Shown here: piece after piece, positions 29,039-37,118 of the stretch | How positions within the stretch are numbered: position 1 is the stretch's first letter | Layout: every line of letters begins with the position of its first letter | Assembly (NCBI RefSeq): GCF_037076555.1 | Contig: NZ_AP029023.1 | Location: 1 to 64,000 of the forward strand | Direction of reading: 5' to 3' | Source of the DNA: Methylophilus sp. DW102 | Lineage (GTDB): Bacteria; Pseudomonadota; Gammaproteobacteria; Burkholderiales; Methylophilaceae | DNA length: 64,000 bases | Notes under the pieces: model-generated | What the model was told of the DNA's origin: nothing | The model's database searches: none | Seen by the model: the letters and a program-made list of their open reading frames with translations, nothing else | Position numbers and translations under genes: made by a program

Positions 29039-29956
29039 ATGAAATTCACCATTGCACAAGGCAGTCGCCAGGGGCCGCGACCCTATAATCAGGACCGGCT
29101 GGCTTACTCTTATCATCGGCATGCCATTTTCATGGTGTTGGCAGACGGCATGGGCGGGCACCAGCATGGCGATGTGGCGGCCGAAATCGCGGTCAAAACC
29201 ATGATCGATGCCTTTCAGCGCGAATCAAAGCCCATGATTGCGCAACCCGCGCAATTTTTGCGCGAGCAGATTGCACAGGTGCATGAGGTGATCGAAAACG
29301 TCCGCCTGCAAAAGCGTCTGCAAGAGTCCCCGCGGACCACCATCGTCGTGGCTTTGATTCAACACAACAAACTGTTTTGCGCCCATGTCGGCGATTCCCG
29401 CGCCTACCTCTACCGCAACGGCCTGGTCGAGTTTCAAACCGAAGATCATTCTGTGGTGCAATCCTTGTTGCGCGAGGGTAAAATCCGCGCTGACGAGGTC
29501 AACCATCACCCGCACCGCAATAAAATTTATAATTGCGTCGGCGGGGATCGTGAACCTCAGGTCGAACTGACTGCGCCGATTCCTTTGCGGGAGGGCGATG
29601 TGGTGTTGCTGTGCTCGGATGGCGTCTGGAACGTGGTGTCCGAGATCAGCATGGCGCAACACATGCTGGCGGCGGATATCCATGATGGTGTCACGCGTTT
29701 GCTCGACGATGCCGATGCCGCCAGTATTACCGTTGGTGATAACATGAGCGCCATTGCGCTGCAGTGGGGCGAACGCATTGTCACCCCGCTGACGATTTCA
29801 ACGCTGGATTTACCGCTAGACGTCACCACCACCATGATGAATGAAAGCCCGGCCACGCCCAGTCCGTATGCGTTAGATCTGACTGACGAAGAAATCGAAA
29901 AGGCGATTGCCGAGATACAAGAAGCGCTGGGCAGAACCCGGCAATTGATTAAATAA
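29039..29956 (+). CDS. PP2C-family protein phosphatase
   Basis: 305 residues; PPM-family metal-dependent Ser/Thr phosphatase. RPYNQDR, VLADGMGGHQHGD and CAHVGDSRAYL hold the metal-ligand Asp residues, and LLCSDGVWNVV is the later one. The tail from about 255 is variable. It lies 10 bp after the kinase and 12 bp before rph, so the three are probably one transcript. It is expected to reverse the partner kinase's phosphorylations; substrates are unknown. Confidence 0.94.
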   Translation: MKFTIAQGSRQGPRPYNQDRLAYSYHRHAIFMVLADGMGGHQHGDVAAEIAVKTMIDAFQRESKPMIAQPAQFLREQIAQVHEVIENVRLQKRLQESPRTTIVVALIQHNKLFCAHVGDSRAYLYRNGLVEFQTEDHSVVQSLLREGKIRADEVNHHPHRNKIYNCVGGDREPQVELTAPIPLREGDVVLLCSDGVWNVVSEISMAQHMLAADIHDGVTRLLDDADAASITVGDNMSAIALQWGERIVTPLTISTLDLPLDVTTTMMNESPATPSPYALDLTDEEIEKAIAEIQEALGRTRQLIK

Positions 29957-29968
29957 GAGAAAGTAACC

Positions 29969-30688
29969 ATGACCAGACCCAGCCAGCGCGCCAATGACCA
30001 GTTGCGTGCCATCGAAATCATTCGCCATTACACCAAGCATGCAGAAGGCTCAGTACTGGTTAAATTTGGCGATACCCAGGTGATTTGTACTGCCAGCGTA
30101 GAAGAAAAAGTGCCTGGCTTTTTAAAAGGTAAAGGCCAGGGTTGGGTGACGGCAGAATACGGCATGCTGCCACGTTCTACCGGTTCCCGCATGGACCGTG
30201 AGGCCGCGCGCGGCAAGCAAACTGGCCGCACGCAAGAGATTCAGCGCCTGATCGGCCGCAGTCTGCGCGCCATCATCGACCTCGAAAAACTCGGTGAACG
30301 CACCATCCACTTTGACTGTGATGTGATTCAGGCAGATGGCGGCACCCGCACCGCCAGTATCACCGGCGCCTATGTTGCCATGGTCGATGCCGTGTCAACC
30401 TTGCTGCAAAAAGGCCTCTTGACCGAAACACCGATCAAAGACTCTGTGGCCGCCATTTCCGTCGGCGTTTACCAAGGCACACCCGTGCTGGATTTGGACT
30501 ACATCGAAGACTCTGACTGCGATACAGACATGAACGTGGTCATGACCGGCAACGGTGGCTTTGTCGAGATTCAGGGCACCGCCGAAGGCGAGCCCTTTGC
30601 CCGCGAAACCATGAATCAGATGCTGGACCTTGCCGCCAAGGGCATCAGCGAAATTGCCGTGATTCAGCAAACCGCACTGGCCGCCTAA
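29969..30688 (+). CDS. rph: Ribonuclease PH
   Basis: 239 residues, full length. RNase PH trims tRNA 3-prime ends phosphorolytically. [32 protein letters not shown] and [17 protein letters not shown] are family signatures. Followed 1 bp later by rdgB, the usual pair; rph is normally next to yicC, which diverges here beyond the kinase/phosphatase pair. Confidence 0.97.
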   Translation: MTRPSQRANDQLRAIEIIRHYTKHAEGSVLVKFGDTQVICTASVEEKVPGFLKGKGQGWVTAEYGMLPRSTGSRMDREAARGKQTGRTQEIQRLIGRSLRAIIDLEKLGERTIHFDCDVIQADGGTRTASITGAYVAMVDAVSTLLQKGLLTETPIKDSVAAISVGVYQGTPVLDLDYIEDSDCDTDMNVVMTGNGGFVEIQGTAEGEPFARETMNQMLDLAAKGISEIAVIQQTALAA

Positions 30689-30689
30689 T

Positions 30690-31313
30690 ATGGCCTTGCC
30701 GTTTGAAAAACTGGTGATTGCTTCAGGCAACAAAGGCAAACTCCGTGAAATCACCCATTTGCTGGCACCCTTGAATATCGAGGTGCTGCCGCAATCCGAG
30801 TTTAATGTGCCAGAGTGCCCCGAGCCGTATGGCACCTTTATTGAAAACGCTCTGGCCAAGGCGCGCCATGCCAGCGAGCATACCGGCTTGCCCGCGCTGG
30901 CCGATGATTCCGGCCTGTGTGTCGATGCCTTGCAAGGCGCACCAGGCGTGATTTCTGCACGCTATGCCGGGCCACAGCCAGCCAAAAGCCTGCTCACGCA
31001 AGACGAGCGCAATAACGATAAATTGCTCACAGCCATGGAACGCATTGCCGACCGCCGTGCCTATTTTTACAGCGTGGTTGTGCTGGTGCGCCATCCGCAA
31101 GATCCGCAACCGATCATTGCCGATGGCCTATGGCGCGGTGAAATCCTGCGTGAGTTCCGCGGTACCGAAGGCTTTGGCTACGACCCACTGTTTCTGGATA
31201 CGCAGACGGGCAAAACCGTGGCAGAATTACCGCTTGAGATCAAAAGTCAGTTGAGTCACCGCGGTCAAGCGATGGCCAAACTGCTGCAACAACTGAAAAC
31301 ACTGGGTGAGTAA
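30690..31313 (+). CDS. rdgB: XTP/dITP pyrophosphatase (RdgB/HAM1)
   Basis: 207 residues. Removes non-canonical purine nucleotides such as XTP and dITP. IASGNKGKLREI near the N-terminus, ALADDSGLCVDAL with the catalytic acidic residues, and GTEGFGYDPLF are diagnostic. It starts one base after the rph stop, so translation is coupled. Confidence 0.97.
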   Translation: MALPFEKLVIASGNKGKLREITHLLAPLNIEVLPQSEFNVPECPEPYGTFIENALAKARHASEHTGLPALADDSGLCVDALQGAPGVISARYAGPQPAKSLLTQDERNNDKLLTAMERIADRRAYFYSVVVLVRHPQDPQPIIADGLWRGEILREFRGTEGFGYDPLFLDTQTGKTVAELPLEIKSQLSHRGQAMAKLLQQLKTLGE

Positions 31314-31321
31314 ACAAGACC

Positions 31322-31537
31322 ATGAGTAATGAATGGCCAAAATGGGTACGCGATGACGGTTCGGTGGTGTCCTGCACCGAAAAGGTCAAAGTCATGGCCG
31401 AAAATTTTGACGAGCTGAAACAAATTGCCCAGGACGCGCTGGAAGACGGCTTGCTGATGGAGGTCAGCGAAGCGCAGATGCGTAAAGCGTTGCACGAGCT
31501 TGTCGACGCCTTAGTTAATCCTTATAACAAGATTTAG
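31322..31537 (+). CDS. Small conserved hypothetical protein (71 aa)
   Basis: 71 residues, acidic, no signal or membrane segment. It begins MSNEWPKWVRDDGSVVSCTEK and is mostly helical (KALHELVDALVNPY at the C-terminus). Such a gene is common in beta- and gammaproteobacteria, of unknown function; the name is not recognised with certainty. It is 8 bp after rdgB and 9 bp before recQ, so cotranscription is likely. Confidence 0.75.
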   Translation: MSNEWPKWVRDDGSVVSCTEKVKVMAENFDELKQIAQDALEDGLLMEVSEAQMRKALHELVDALVNPYNKI

Positions 31538-31546
31538 GCCTGCCAA

Positions 31547-33373
31547 ATGGCAAGCCTCTCACCGCAACAAATCCTCCAAGACGTTTTCGGTTACAACCAG
31601 TTTCGCCACCAGCAACAAGCCATCGTAGAACATGTCATCAGCGGGAAGGATGCGCTGGTGCTCATGCCCACCGGTGGTGGCAAATCGCTTTGTTATCAAA
31701 TTCCAGCCTTGGCGCGTGATGGCCTGGCCATTGTTGTCTCGCCCTTAATTGCGCTGATGCAAGACCAGGTCGAAGCCCTGCAACAACTTGGCGTCAACGC
31801 AGCATTTCTGAATTCGAGTTTAAGCGCAGAAGATAATGCCCGCATCACCCGCCAGGTGATCAGCGGTGAAATCAAATTACTCTACGTCGCCCCCGAGCGG
31901 CTGATGGTCGGCAGCTTTTTGAGCCTGCTCGATGAAGTGCAGCAGCACACCGGCCTCGCCCTGTTTGCCATTGATGAAGCACATTGCGTCTCGCAATGGG
32001 GGCATGATTTCCGGCCCGAATATCGCCAGCTCACCGTACTGCACAATCGCTTTCCCGATGTGCCCCGTATCGCGCTCACCGCAACGGCCGATGCACCAAC
32101 ACGTGCTGAAATTATCAGCCAATTGAATCTGGAAAACGCCCGCCAGTTCGTTTCCAGTTTTGATAGGCCAAATATCCGCTACCACGTCGGCATAAAAAAC
32201 AATGCCCGCCAGCAATTGCAGGCATTTTTAGAGCGCGAACACGCGAACGATGCAGGGATTATTTACTGTTTATCGCGCAAAAAAGTCGAAGAAACCGCCG
32301 CCTGGCTGGTTGAAAAAGGCTGGTCAGCGTTGCCTTATCATGCCGGGTTGCCTGCGCAATTACGTGAGCTGCATCAGCGACGTTTTTTGCGTGAAGAAGG
32401 CATCATCATGGTGGCAACCATCGCGTTCGGCATGGGCATCGATAAACCCAACGTCCGCTTTGTCGCACATTTAGATTTGCCAAAAAGCATGGAAGGCTAC
32501 TACCAGGAAACCGGCCGCGCCGGGCGCGATGGCCTGCAAGCAAATGCCTGGATGGTCTACGGCATGGGCGATGTCGTCTCCATGCGGCAAATGCTCGATA
32601 GCGGCGAAGCCTCAGAAGAACGAAAACGGCTGGAGCGCTTAAAACTGGATGCCTTGCTCGGCTACTGCGAATCCACCACCTGCCGTCACCAAAGCATTCT
32701 GCGCTACTTCGGCGAAAGCCATCCTGGCGCCTGCGGCCAATGCGATAACTGCCTGCACCCGGTAGAAACCTGGCAAGCCACCCAGGTCGCGCAAATGGCA
32801 CTTTCCTGCGTCTACCGCACCGGCCAAAGATTCGGCGTCGGCCATCTAATTGATGTGCTGATAGGCAAAGTCACGCCACAAGTCGAGCGCTTTGGTCACG
32901 AGAAAGTCAGCACTTTCGGCATAGGTAAAACCCTCAATCAAAACCAATGGAGCGGTGTCTATCGCCAGCTGATTGCAGCCGGATTACTGGAAGCGGATAT
33001 GGCTGCCTACGGCGGTTTAAAACTCACTGAAGCCGCACGACCAGTGCTTAAAGGCGAGCAAGAAGTCTGGCTACGCCGCGATGCCGAACCCGAAAAACGC
33101 ATGAGCAAAGCCGAACGCAGCGCCCGCGCTAAAGAAGCCTTTGAAGGTGCCAATGATGATCCGCTCTGGCAAGCACTTAAAGCTAAAAGGTTAGAATTGG
33201 CAAGGGAACAGGGTGTACCACCATATGTGATTTTTCACGATAGTACCTTGCTCGAAATTCATAATCGCAAACCGCAGACATTGACTGAGATGGGGCAGAT
33301 TAGCGGGATAGGGCAGGCGAAATTGCAGAAATATGGGGATGCATTTTTGCAGGTGCTTGAAGAAATGGCTTAA
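31547..33373 (+). CDS. recQ: ATP-dependent DNA helicase RecQ
   Basis: 608 residues. 3-prime to 5-prime helicase of recombination repair. Walker [20 protein letters not shown] in [24 protein letters not shown] and [10 protein letters not shown] of motif VI are present. A RecQ zinc-binding domain ([13 protein letters not shown]...CGQCDNC) and winged helix follow, and a C-terminal HRDC domain (about 525-608). Last gene of the kinase-to-recQ run; about 150 bp of A+T-rich DNA then lead into a likely acquired stretch. Confidence 0.97.
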   Translation: MASLSPQQILQDVFGYNQFRHQQQAIVEHVISGKDALVLMPTGGGKSLCYQIPALARDGLAIVVSPLIALMQDQVEALQQLGVNAAFLNSSLSAEDNARITRQVISGEIKLLYVAPERLMVGSFLSLLDEVQQHTGLALFAIDEAHCVSQWGHDFRPEYRQLTVLHNRFPDVPRIALTATADAPTRAEIISQLNLENARQFVSSFDRPNIRYHVGIKNNARQQLQAFLEREHANDAGIIYCLSRKKVEETAAWLVEKGWSALPYHAGLPAQLRELHQRRFLREEGIIMVATIAFGMGIDKPNVRFVAHLDLPKSMEGYYQETGRAGRDGLQANAWMVYGMGDVVSMRQMLDSGEASEERKRLERLKLDALLGYCESTTCRHQSILRYFGESHPGACGQCDNCLHPVETWQATQVAQMALSCVYRTGQRFGVGHLIDVLIGKVTPQVERFGHEKVSTFGIGKTLNQNQWSGVYRQLIAAGLLEADMAAYGGLKLTEAARPVLKGEQEVWLRRDAEPEKRMSKAERSARAKEAFEGANDDPLWQALKAKRLELAREQGVPPYVIFHDSTLLEIHNRKPQTLTEMGQISGIGQAKLQKYGDAFLQVLEEMA

Positions 33374-33490
33374 ATCTAAAAAAAGCATGCGCGTTAAAAC
33401 TTCCATTGCACAAGCCGTAAAAATCAACAGTACTTTTAGCCCATCATTTTGTTAACATATTTTAATAATTTAATTTAAGATATGAACACA

Positions 33491-33512
33491 AATATTCCAT
33501 TGACGGAATATT
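33491..33512. promoter_or_regulatory. Inverted-repeat operator of the toxin-antitoxin pair
   Basis: AATATTCC (33491-33498), spacer ATTGAC, GGAATATT (33505-33512): perfect 8-bp arms just upstream of the toxin ribosome site (AAGGGGGG, 33515-33522) and start. XRE antitoxins of HigA type repress their operon at such palindromes. Confidence 0.75.
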
Positions 33513-33527
33513 GTAAGGGGGGCTAAG

Positions 33528-33902
33528 ATGGCATGGTTGGTTGAATATACTGATGAATTCGAAGCTTGGTGGCATTCTCTGAATGAAGATGAGCAAGTAT
33601 CTATTGCCGCTTCTGTTGGGTTGCTGGAATCGTTGGGCACCCAGTTACCTTTTCCACATTCATCAGCAATTAACCAGTCACGGCATGGCCACATGCGTGA
33701 ATTGAGAACACAGCACGATGGCCGTCCATTTAGGACGTTATATGCATTTGATCCTCGCAGAGCAGTTATTTTGCTGATTGGCGGCGATAAAACGGGTGAT
33801 GATCGATGGTATGAGAAATACATTCCTGTTGCTGATCGACTCTATGATGAACATATCAAGGCATTGATAAAGGAAGGATTGATAGATGGCAAAAAACTTT
33901 AG
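33528..33902 (+). CDS. RelE/ParE-superfamily toxin, HigB/Gp49-like
   Basis: 124 residues of the Gp49-like HigB family (DUF891), ribosome-dependent mRNA interferases. HMRELRTQHDGRPFRTLYAF and ILLIGGDKTGDDRWYEKYIP match the family core. It is the first gene, followed by an XRE antitoxin overlapping by 17 bp; toxin-first order is characteristic of HigBA. A palindromic operator lies in the leader. Confidence 0.9.
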   Translation: MAWLVEYTDEFEAWWHSLNEDEQVSIAASVGLLESLGTQLPFPHSSAINQSRHGHMRELRTQHDGRPFRTLYAFDPRRAVILLIGGDKTGDDRWYEKYIPVADRLYDEHIKALIKEGLIDGKKL

Positions 33903-34194
33903 TACGCTTAAGACAGCACTCTCACCAGAAGCGCAAACCAAGGTTGCTCAAAAAACAGAACAAATGTTGCAAGAAATGCCTTTGCACGAGTTGCGTCAGG
34001 CGCGCGGCCTGTCTCAAAAAATGATGGCAGAAGCGCTGCATATTCAGCAACCTGCTGTGGCAAAAATCGAAAAACGCACCGACATGTATTTATCTACCCT
34101 GCGTAGCCATATTCAAGCCATGGGTGGCGAGTTGGAGATCGTGGCGCGCTTTCCAGAGGGCTCAGTAAAGATTCAGAGTTTTTCGGATTTATGA
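33886..34194 (+). CDS. XRE-family antitoxin, HigA-like
   Basis: 102 residues with a central helix-turn-helix (LRQARGLSQKMMAEALHIQQ, then PAVAKIEKRTD). It should neutralise the overlapping toxin and repress the promoter through the AATATTCC palindrome. N-terminal ~45 residues likely contact the toxin. The overlap with the toxin and shared transcript fix expression together. Confidence 0.9.
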   Translation: MAKNFSTLKTALSPEAQTKVAQKTEQMLQEMPLHELRQARGLSQKMMAEALHIQQPAVAKIEKRTDMYLSTLRSHIQAMGGELEIVARFPEGSVKIQSFSDL

Positions 34195-34293
34195 AAACCA
34201 GATAGCTTTATAAAACGATCTTTGACACAAAGACTAGTGCTTCACGATTACTACATCAATATATTGGCTACTTAATAAATAGGCATTTAGGAA

Positions 34294-34761
34294 ATGACGA
34301 ACTCATTTGAAACTCTGCGAGATTCAGAGCCGTTATGGCTAGAAGTTGGCTTAGATAAAGTTATATTCAGAGAGAGTATCGTTCCCGATCTTTTCGAACA
34401 TGGGATATCACAACTGCTTATTTGTAATGGAAGAGTTAGCTCTTCGAGCGGGCGCGAAGGCGATATCGCGAAACCATTCGAATTTGTAAGGCTTGAAGTA
34501 CGCACCGCAGCAGAGTCTGATATTGTCTCCCTGAAAGCTAAGTTTCCGCTTGGTTGGGTTGAAATAGCCGAAAACTCGACAAGCATCGTCCTATTCGTGC
34601 GACAAAGCTTACTAAACTCAATGTCGCAGCACTTGCCTGTTGTCTCTAGTGGGGGCATATATTTCTCGTTGACCTTACCACTCGTAGAGCACTATGGACC
34701 TGGGCTATATCCTGTCCTTGCATATGGCTATCATGCTACTTCTGATAGAAGTAGCGACTAA
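34294..34761 (+). CDS. Hypothetical protein (155 aa) in A+T-rich region
   Basis: 155-residue soluble protein of mixed alpha/beta type; no signal peptide, membrane segment or recognised motif. It reads MTNSFETLRDSEPLWLEVGL at the N-terminus, with an AGGA-rich leader. Codon use and base composition are A+T-richer than the flanking conserved genes, suggesting transfer. 36 bp separate it from the next, broken, gene; they may form a pair. Function unknown. Confidence 0.6.
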   Translation: MTNSFETLRDSEPLWLEVGLDKVIFRESIVPDLFEHGISQLLICNGRVSSSSGREGDIAKPFEFVRLEVRTAAESDIVSLKAKFPLGWVEIAENSTSIVLFVRQSLLNSMSQHLPVVSSGGIYFSLTLPLVEHYGPGLYPVLAYGYHATSDRSSD

Positions 34762-34797
34762 GTGCGCTGCCTAAATTAAATTCAAACTCAAATAACT

Positions 34798-35334
34798 ATG
34801 AGGGACCCAAGCCCAAACTTTGAAAATCTTCTGGAAATTCTAAATTTTCGTAGTAAGCGGGATCTTTCGAGATACTGTAAAAATTTGGTTGTAAATCACC
34901 AAGATCTTGTAGCGCTTATCTTAGCCGCTCAACATGGAGAGCTAGCCCCATATCGTTATGCAAATCACTTTGCTAAATTAACGAACAAAAACCTATTTCC
35001 CAACGATGAAGAACATCAAGCTGTCGCGGAAAATGGTCCTGGTGAGTTCAAAACAATAGCTGCAAGAAAGTTTGCAAGGAAGATTTTTCAAATCTACAAA
35101 GAACAACGAACGTTCGCTGCACATTTTTTATACACTCCGAACCATCGATACTGGCATCTCTTTTACTTTGACAATTGAGACACATCGACAACAAGAAATC
35201 ACTGGAAGCATGGTCCGCATATCCATTACGTATCAGACCTTTGGCCAGAACTATCTTTGTTTAGGGTTTGGAATCAAGTAGAGAGTGGTGAAATAAGTTT
35301 CCCCAATAAGCTGCATATTCAGTATCGAAAGTAA
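34798..35334 (+). pseudogene. Hypothetical gene interrupted by one in-frame TGA at 35176-35178
   Basis: The first part codes for 126 residues, ending WHLFYFDN and then TGA. The very same frame continues open for 51 more codons to TAA at 35332, and this extension reads like protein: NHWKHGPHIHYVSDLWPEL is rich in His/Trp/Pro and joins naturally to the preceding FYFDN. A single base change (for instance CGA Arg or TGG Trp to TGA) would restore a 178-residue protein. It is thus either a recent pseudogene, a read-through gene, or a sequencing error. Function not recognised. Base composition is A+T-rich like its neighbour. Confidence 0.6.
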
Positions 35335-35757
35335 ATCAAAGCGTTAGGTTAATTTGAAAACTACATAGCCCCCTAAAAACACTGCCAAACAGCGTTCAAT
35401 TTCCACTTTCATCATTCGGTGAAATGGTTACTCGTAATAGCGGCGCATCCATCAGTAGGTTTGCTTTTCTCGGCTTGGTCAGCATTTGTCACCAGTTTGC
35501 ACTAGTGTCGGCGTTGTTCTTCAAAGCCAGGGCGTCGAGTGCCTGGCATCCACAGTTCGACTGATAAGTTATGTTACATGCTACATATGAATCATTTGAT
35601 TATGAATAGAGGATTGAATAGATAAATAATGACTAAATTAAGTATCCAATTATTTATTTTTATTCAAAGAATCAATTTGTTATCTACAATCTATCCATCA
35701 TTTAAAGGCTGACAATGGGTGATGTGTGAATAGATAAATGAATAGAGAAAACAGAAG
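35335..35757. other. Gene-free A+T-rich gap with repeated TGAATAGA
   Basis: No convincing gene in 423 bp. TGAATAGA occurs four times as two pairs, each pair 12 bp apart (35603 and 35615; 35727 and 35739), the inner parts sharing the 13-mer TGAATAGATAAAT (35615-35627, 35727-35739). A weak hairpin GCCAGG/CCTGGC lies near 35530. GTTAGGT at 35343 looks like an integron core half-site but has no partner. The region borders the apparent island and ends at the tesA stop. Confidence 0.5.
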
Positions 35758-36408
35758 TTAAGGATTGGTTTTTAGTGGGCTATTAAGCAGTGGTTTGAGA
35801 GTCGGCCACACATTCTCCAGTATTTTAGGCTGTGCAATCACATTGGGGTGCAGGCCGTCTTCAATGACCAAATCACTGTGACCGCTCACACCATCCAGAA
35901 AAAATGGCACAAAGGGGGTTTTGTAGGTTTGCGATAACTCCAGATAAACTTGCTTAAAGCCGTTTGTGTATTTAGGGCCATAATTCGGTGGAATAAACAT
36001 TCCCAACAAAACCACCTGCGCATTGATTTGCCTGCTGGCTTGAATCATTTTCTCGAGATTATTCTTCATGGCATCTGTTGGTAAGCCGCGCAGGCCGTCG
36101 TTGGCGCCTAGTTCTATTAACACAATACTGGGTTTAAACTGCTGAATTGTGGCAGGCAAACGGCTGAGGCCGCCCGCGGTTGTTTCGCCACTGACGCTGG
36201 CGTTGGCAACTTCGTAGGGTAATTGCTTGTCTTTTATTCTTTGCGCCAATAAATTCACCCAACCTTTTTCTTTGGGGATGCCATAGGCGGCGGATAAACT
36301 GTCTCCAAACACCAGAATCACCGGTTTGGATGTTGTTTCAGCCAGGGCGGCATCGGCAAAAAATAGAGTACTGCAAACGCTTAATATCTTGAGAAATCGG
36401 AACATCAT
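35758..36408 (-). CDS. tesA: TesA-type SGNH arylesterase/lysophospholipase
   Basis: 216-residue periplasmic GDSL hydrolase (TesA/arylesterase). Signal peptide MMFRFLKILSVCSTLFFADAALA then SGNH blocks: VFGDSLSAAYG (Ser), GETTAGGLSRL (Gly), GANDGL (Asn) and DGLHPN (Asp/His). Hydrolyses esters, thioesters or lysophospholipids. The start is one of two adjacent ATG codons (36408 or 36405); its start lies 2 bp from the divergent ybbA start. tesA-ybbA-ybbP is a conserved neighbourhood. Confidence 0.94.
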   Translation of the reverse strand: MMFRFLKILSVCSTLFFADAALAETTSKPVILVFGDSLSAAYGIPKEKGWVNLLAQRIKDKQLPYEVANASVSGETTAGGLSRLPATIQQFKPSIVLIELGANDGLRGLPTDAMKNNLEKMIQASRQINAQVVLLGMFIPPNYGPKYTNGFKQVYLELSQTYKTPFVPFFLDGVSGHSDLVIEDGLHPNVIAQPKILENVWPTLKPLLNSPLKTNP

Positions 36409-36410
36409 TA

Positions 36411-37118
36411 ATGCAAAGTCCTTATGCCGTTGAAGCGGTATCGTTAAGTAAATCGGTTGTTAGCAATGATACAACACTCCCTATTTTGACTGGTTTGAAT
36501 CTGGCCGTGCCGCAGGGTGAGCGGCTGGCGATTATTGGTAGCTCGGGGTCGGGTAAATCGACATTGCTGGGGTTATTGGCTGGATTGGACACGACAAGCA
36601 GTGGAAAAGTCCTGATTGCCGGTGAAGATATCGGCGTGATGGATGAAGATGGCCGTGCGGCGATGCGTGCCAGATACATGGGATTTGTCTTTCAATCATT
36701 CCAATTGCTGGGTTCACTGACCGCGTTGGAAAACGTGATGCTGCCATTGCAGCTGGCGGGCCAGCGTGATGCGCAGGCGATTGCCATTGCTGCTCTCGAC
36801 AGTGTAGGTCTGGCAGCACGGGCCACGCATTACCCAAAACAGTTGTCAGGCGGTGAGCAGCAGCGGGTGGCGATTGCCAGGGCATTTGCTGCCAAGCCTT
36901 CTATTTTATTCGCCGATGAGCCAACCGGTAACCTGGATGTGGCGACCGGCGAGGCGATTATCAAATTGTTATTCGATTTAAACGCCAAGAGCGGCACCAC
37001 GCTGGTGCTGGTCACGCATGATATGAATCTGGCAAGGCGTTGCCAGCGGGTGTTGAATTTGCAGGGTGGCGTGCTCAGTGAGATCACGATAGCCGACACG
37101 CAGGCAGGGGCGCATTAA
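36411..37118 (+). CDS. ybbA: ABC transporter ATP-binding protein YbbA
   Basis: 235 residues of the LolD/MacB-like ATPase family. Walker A GSSGSGKSTLL, signature LSGGEQQRVAIARA, Walker B ILFADEPTGNLD and His in LVTHD are all intact. Partner of YbbP. The start ATG (36411) is 2 bp from the tesA start on the other strand, so promoter and leader lie within tesA. The stop TAA overlaps the ybbP ATG (TAATG). Confidence 0.95.
   Translation: MQSPYAVEAVSLSKSVVSNDTTLPILTGLNLAVPQGERLAIIGSSGSGKSTLLGLLAGLDTTSSGKVLIAGEDIGVMDEDGRAAMRARYMGFVFQSFQLLGSLTALENVMLPLQLAGQRDAQAIAIAALDSVGLAARATHYPKQLSGGEQQRVAIARAFAAKPSILFADEPTGNLDVATGEAIIKLLFDLNAKSGTTLVLVTHDMNLARRCQRVLNLQGGVLSEITIADTQAGAH

Noticed and set aside
35343-35349. 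GTTAGGT resembling an integron attC core site after the broken gene
   Set aside because: No matching RYYYAAC half-site or paired inner arms within about 150 bp upstream, and no integrase is in the window.
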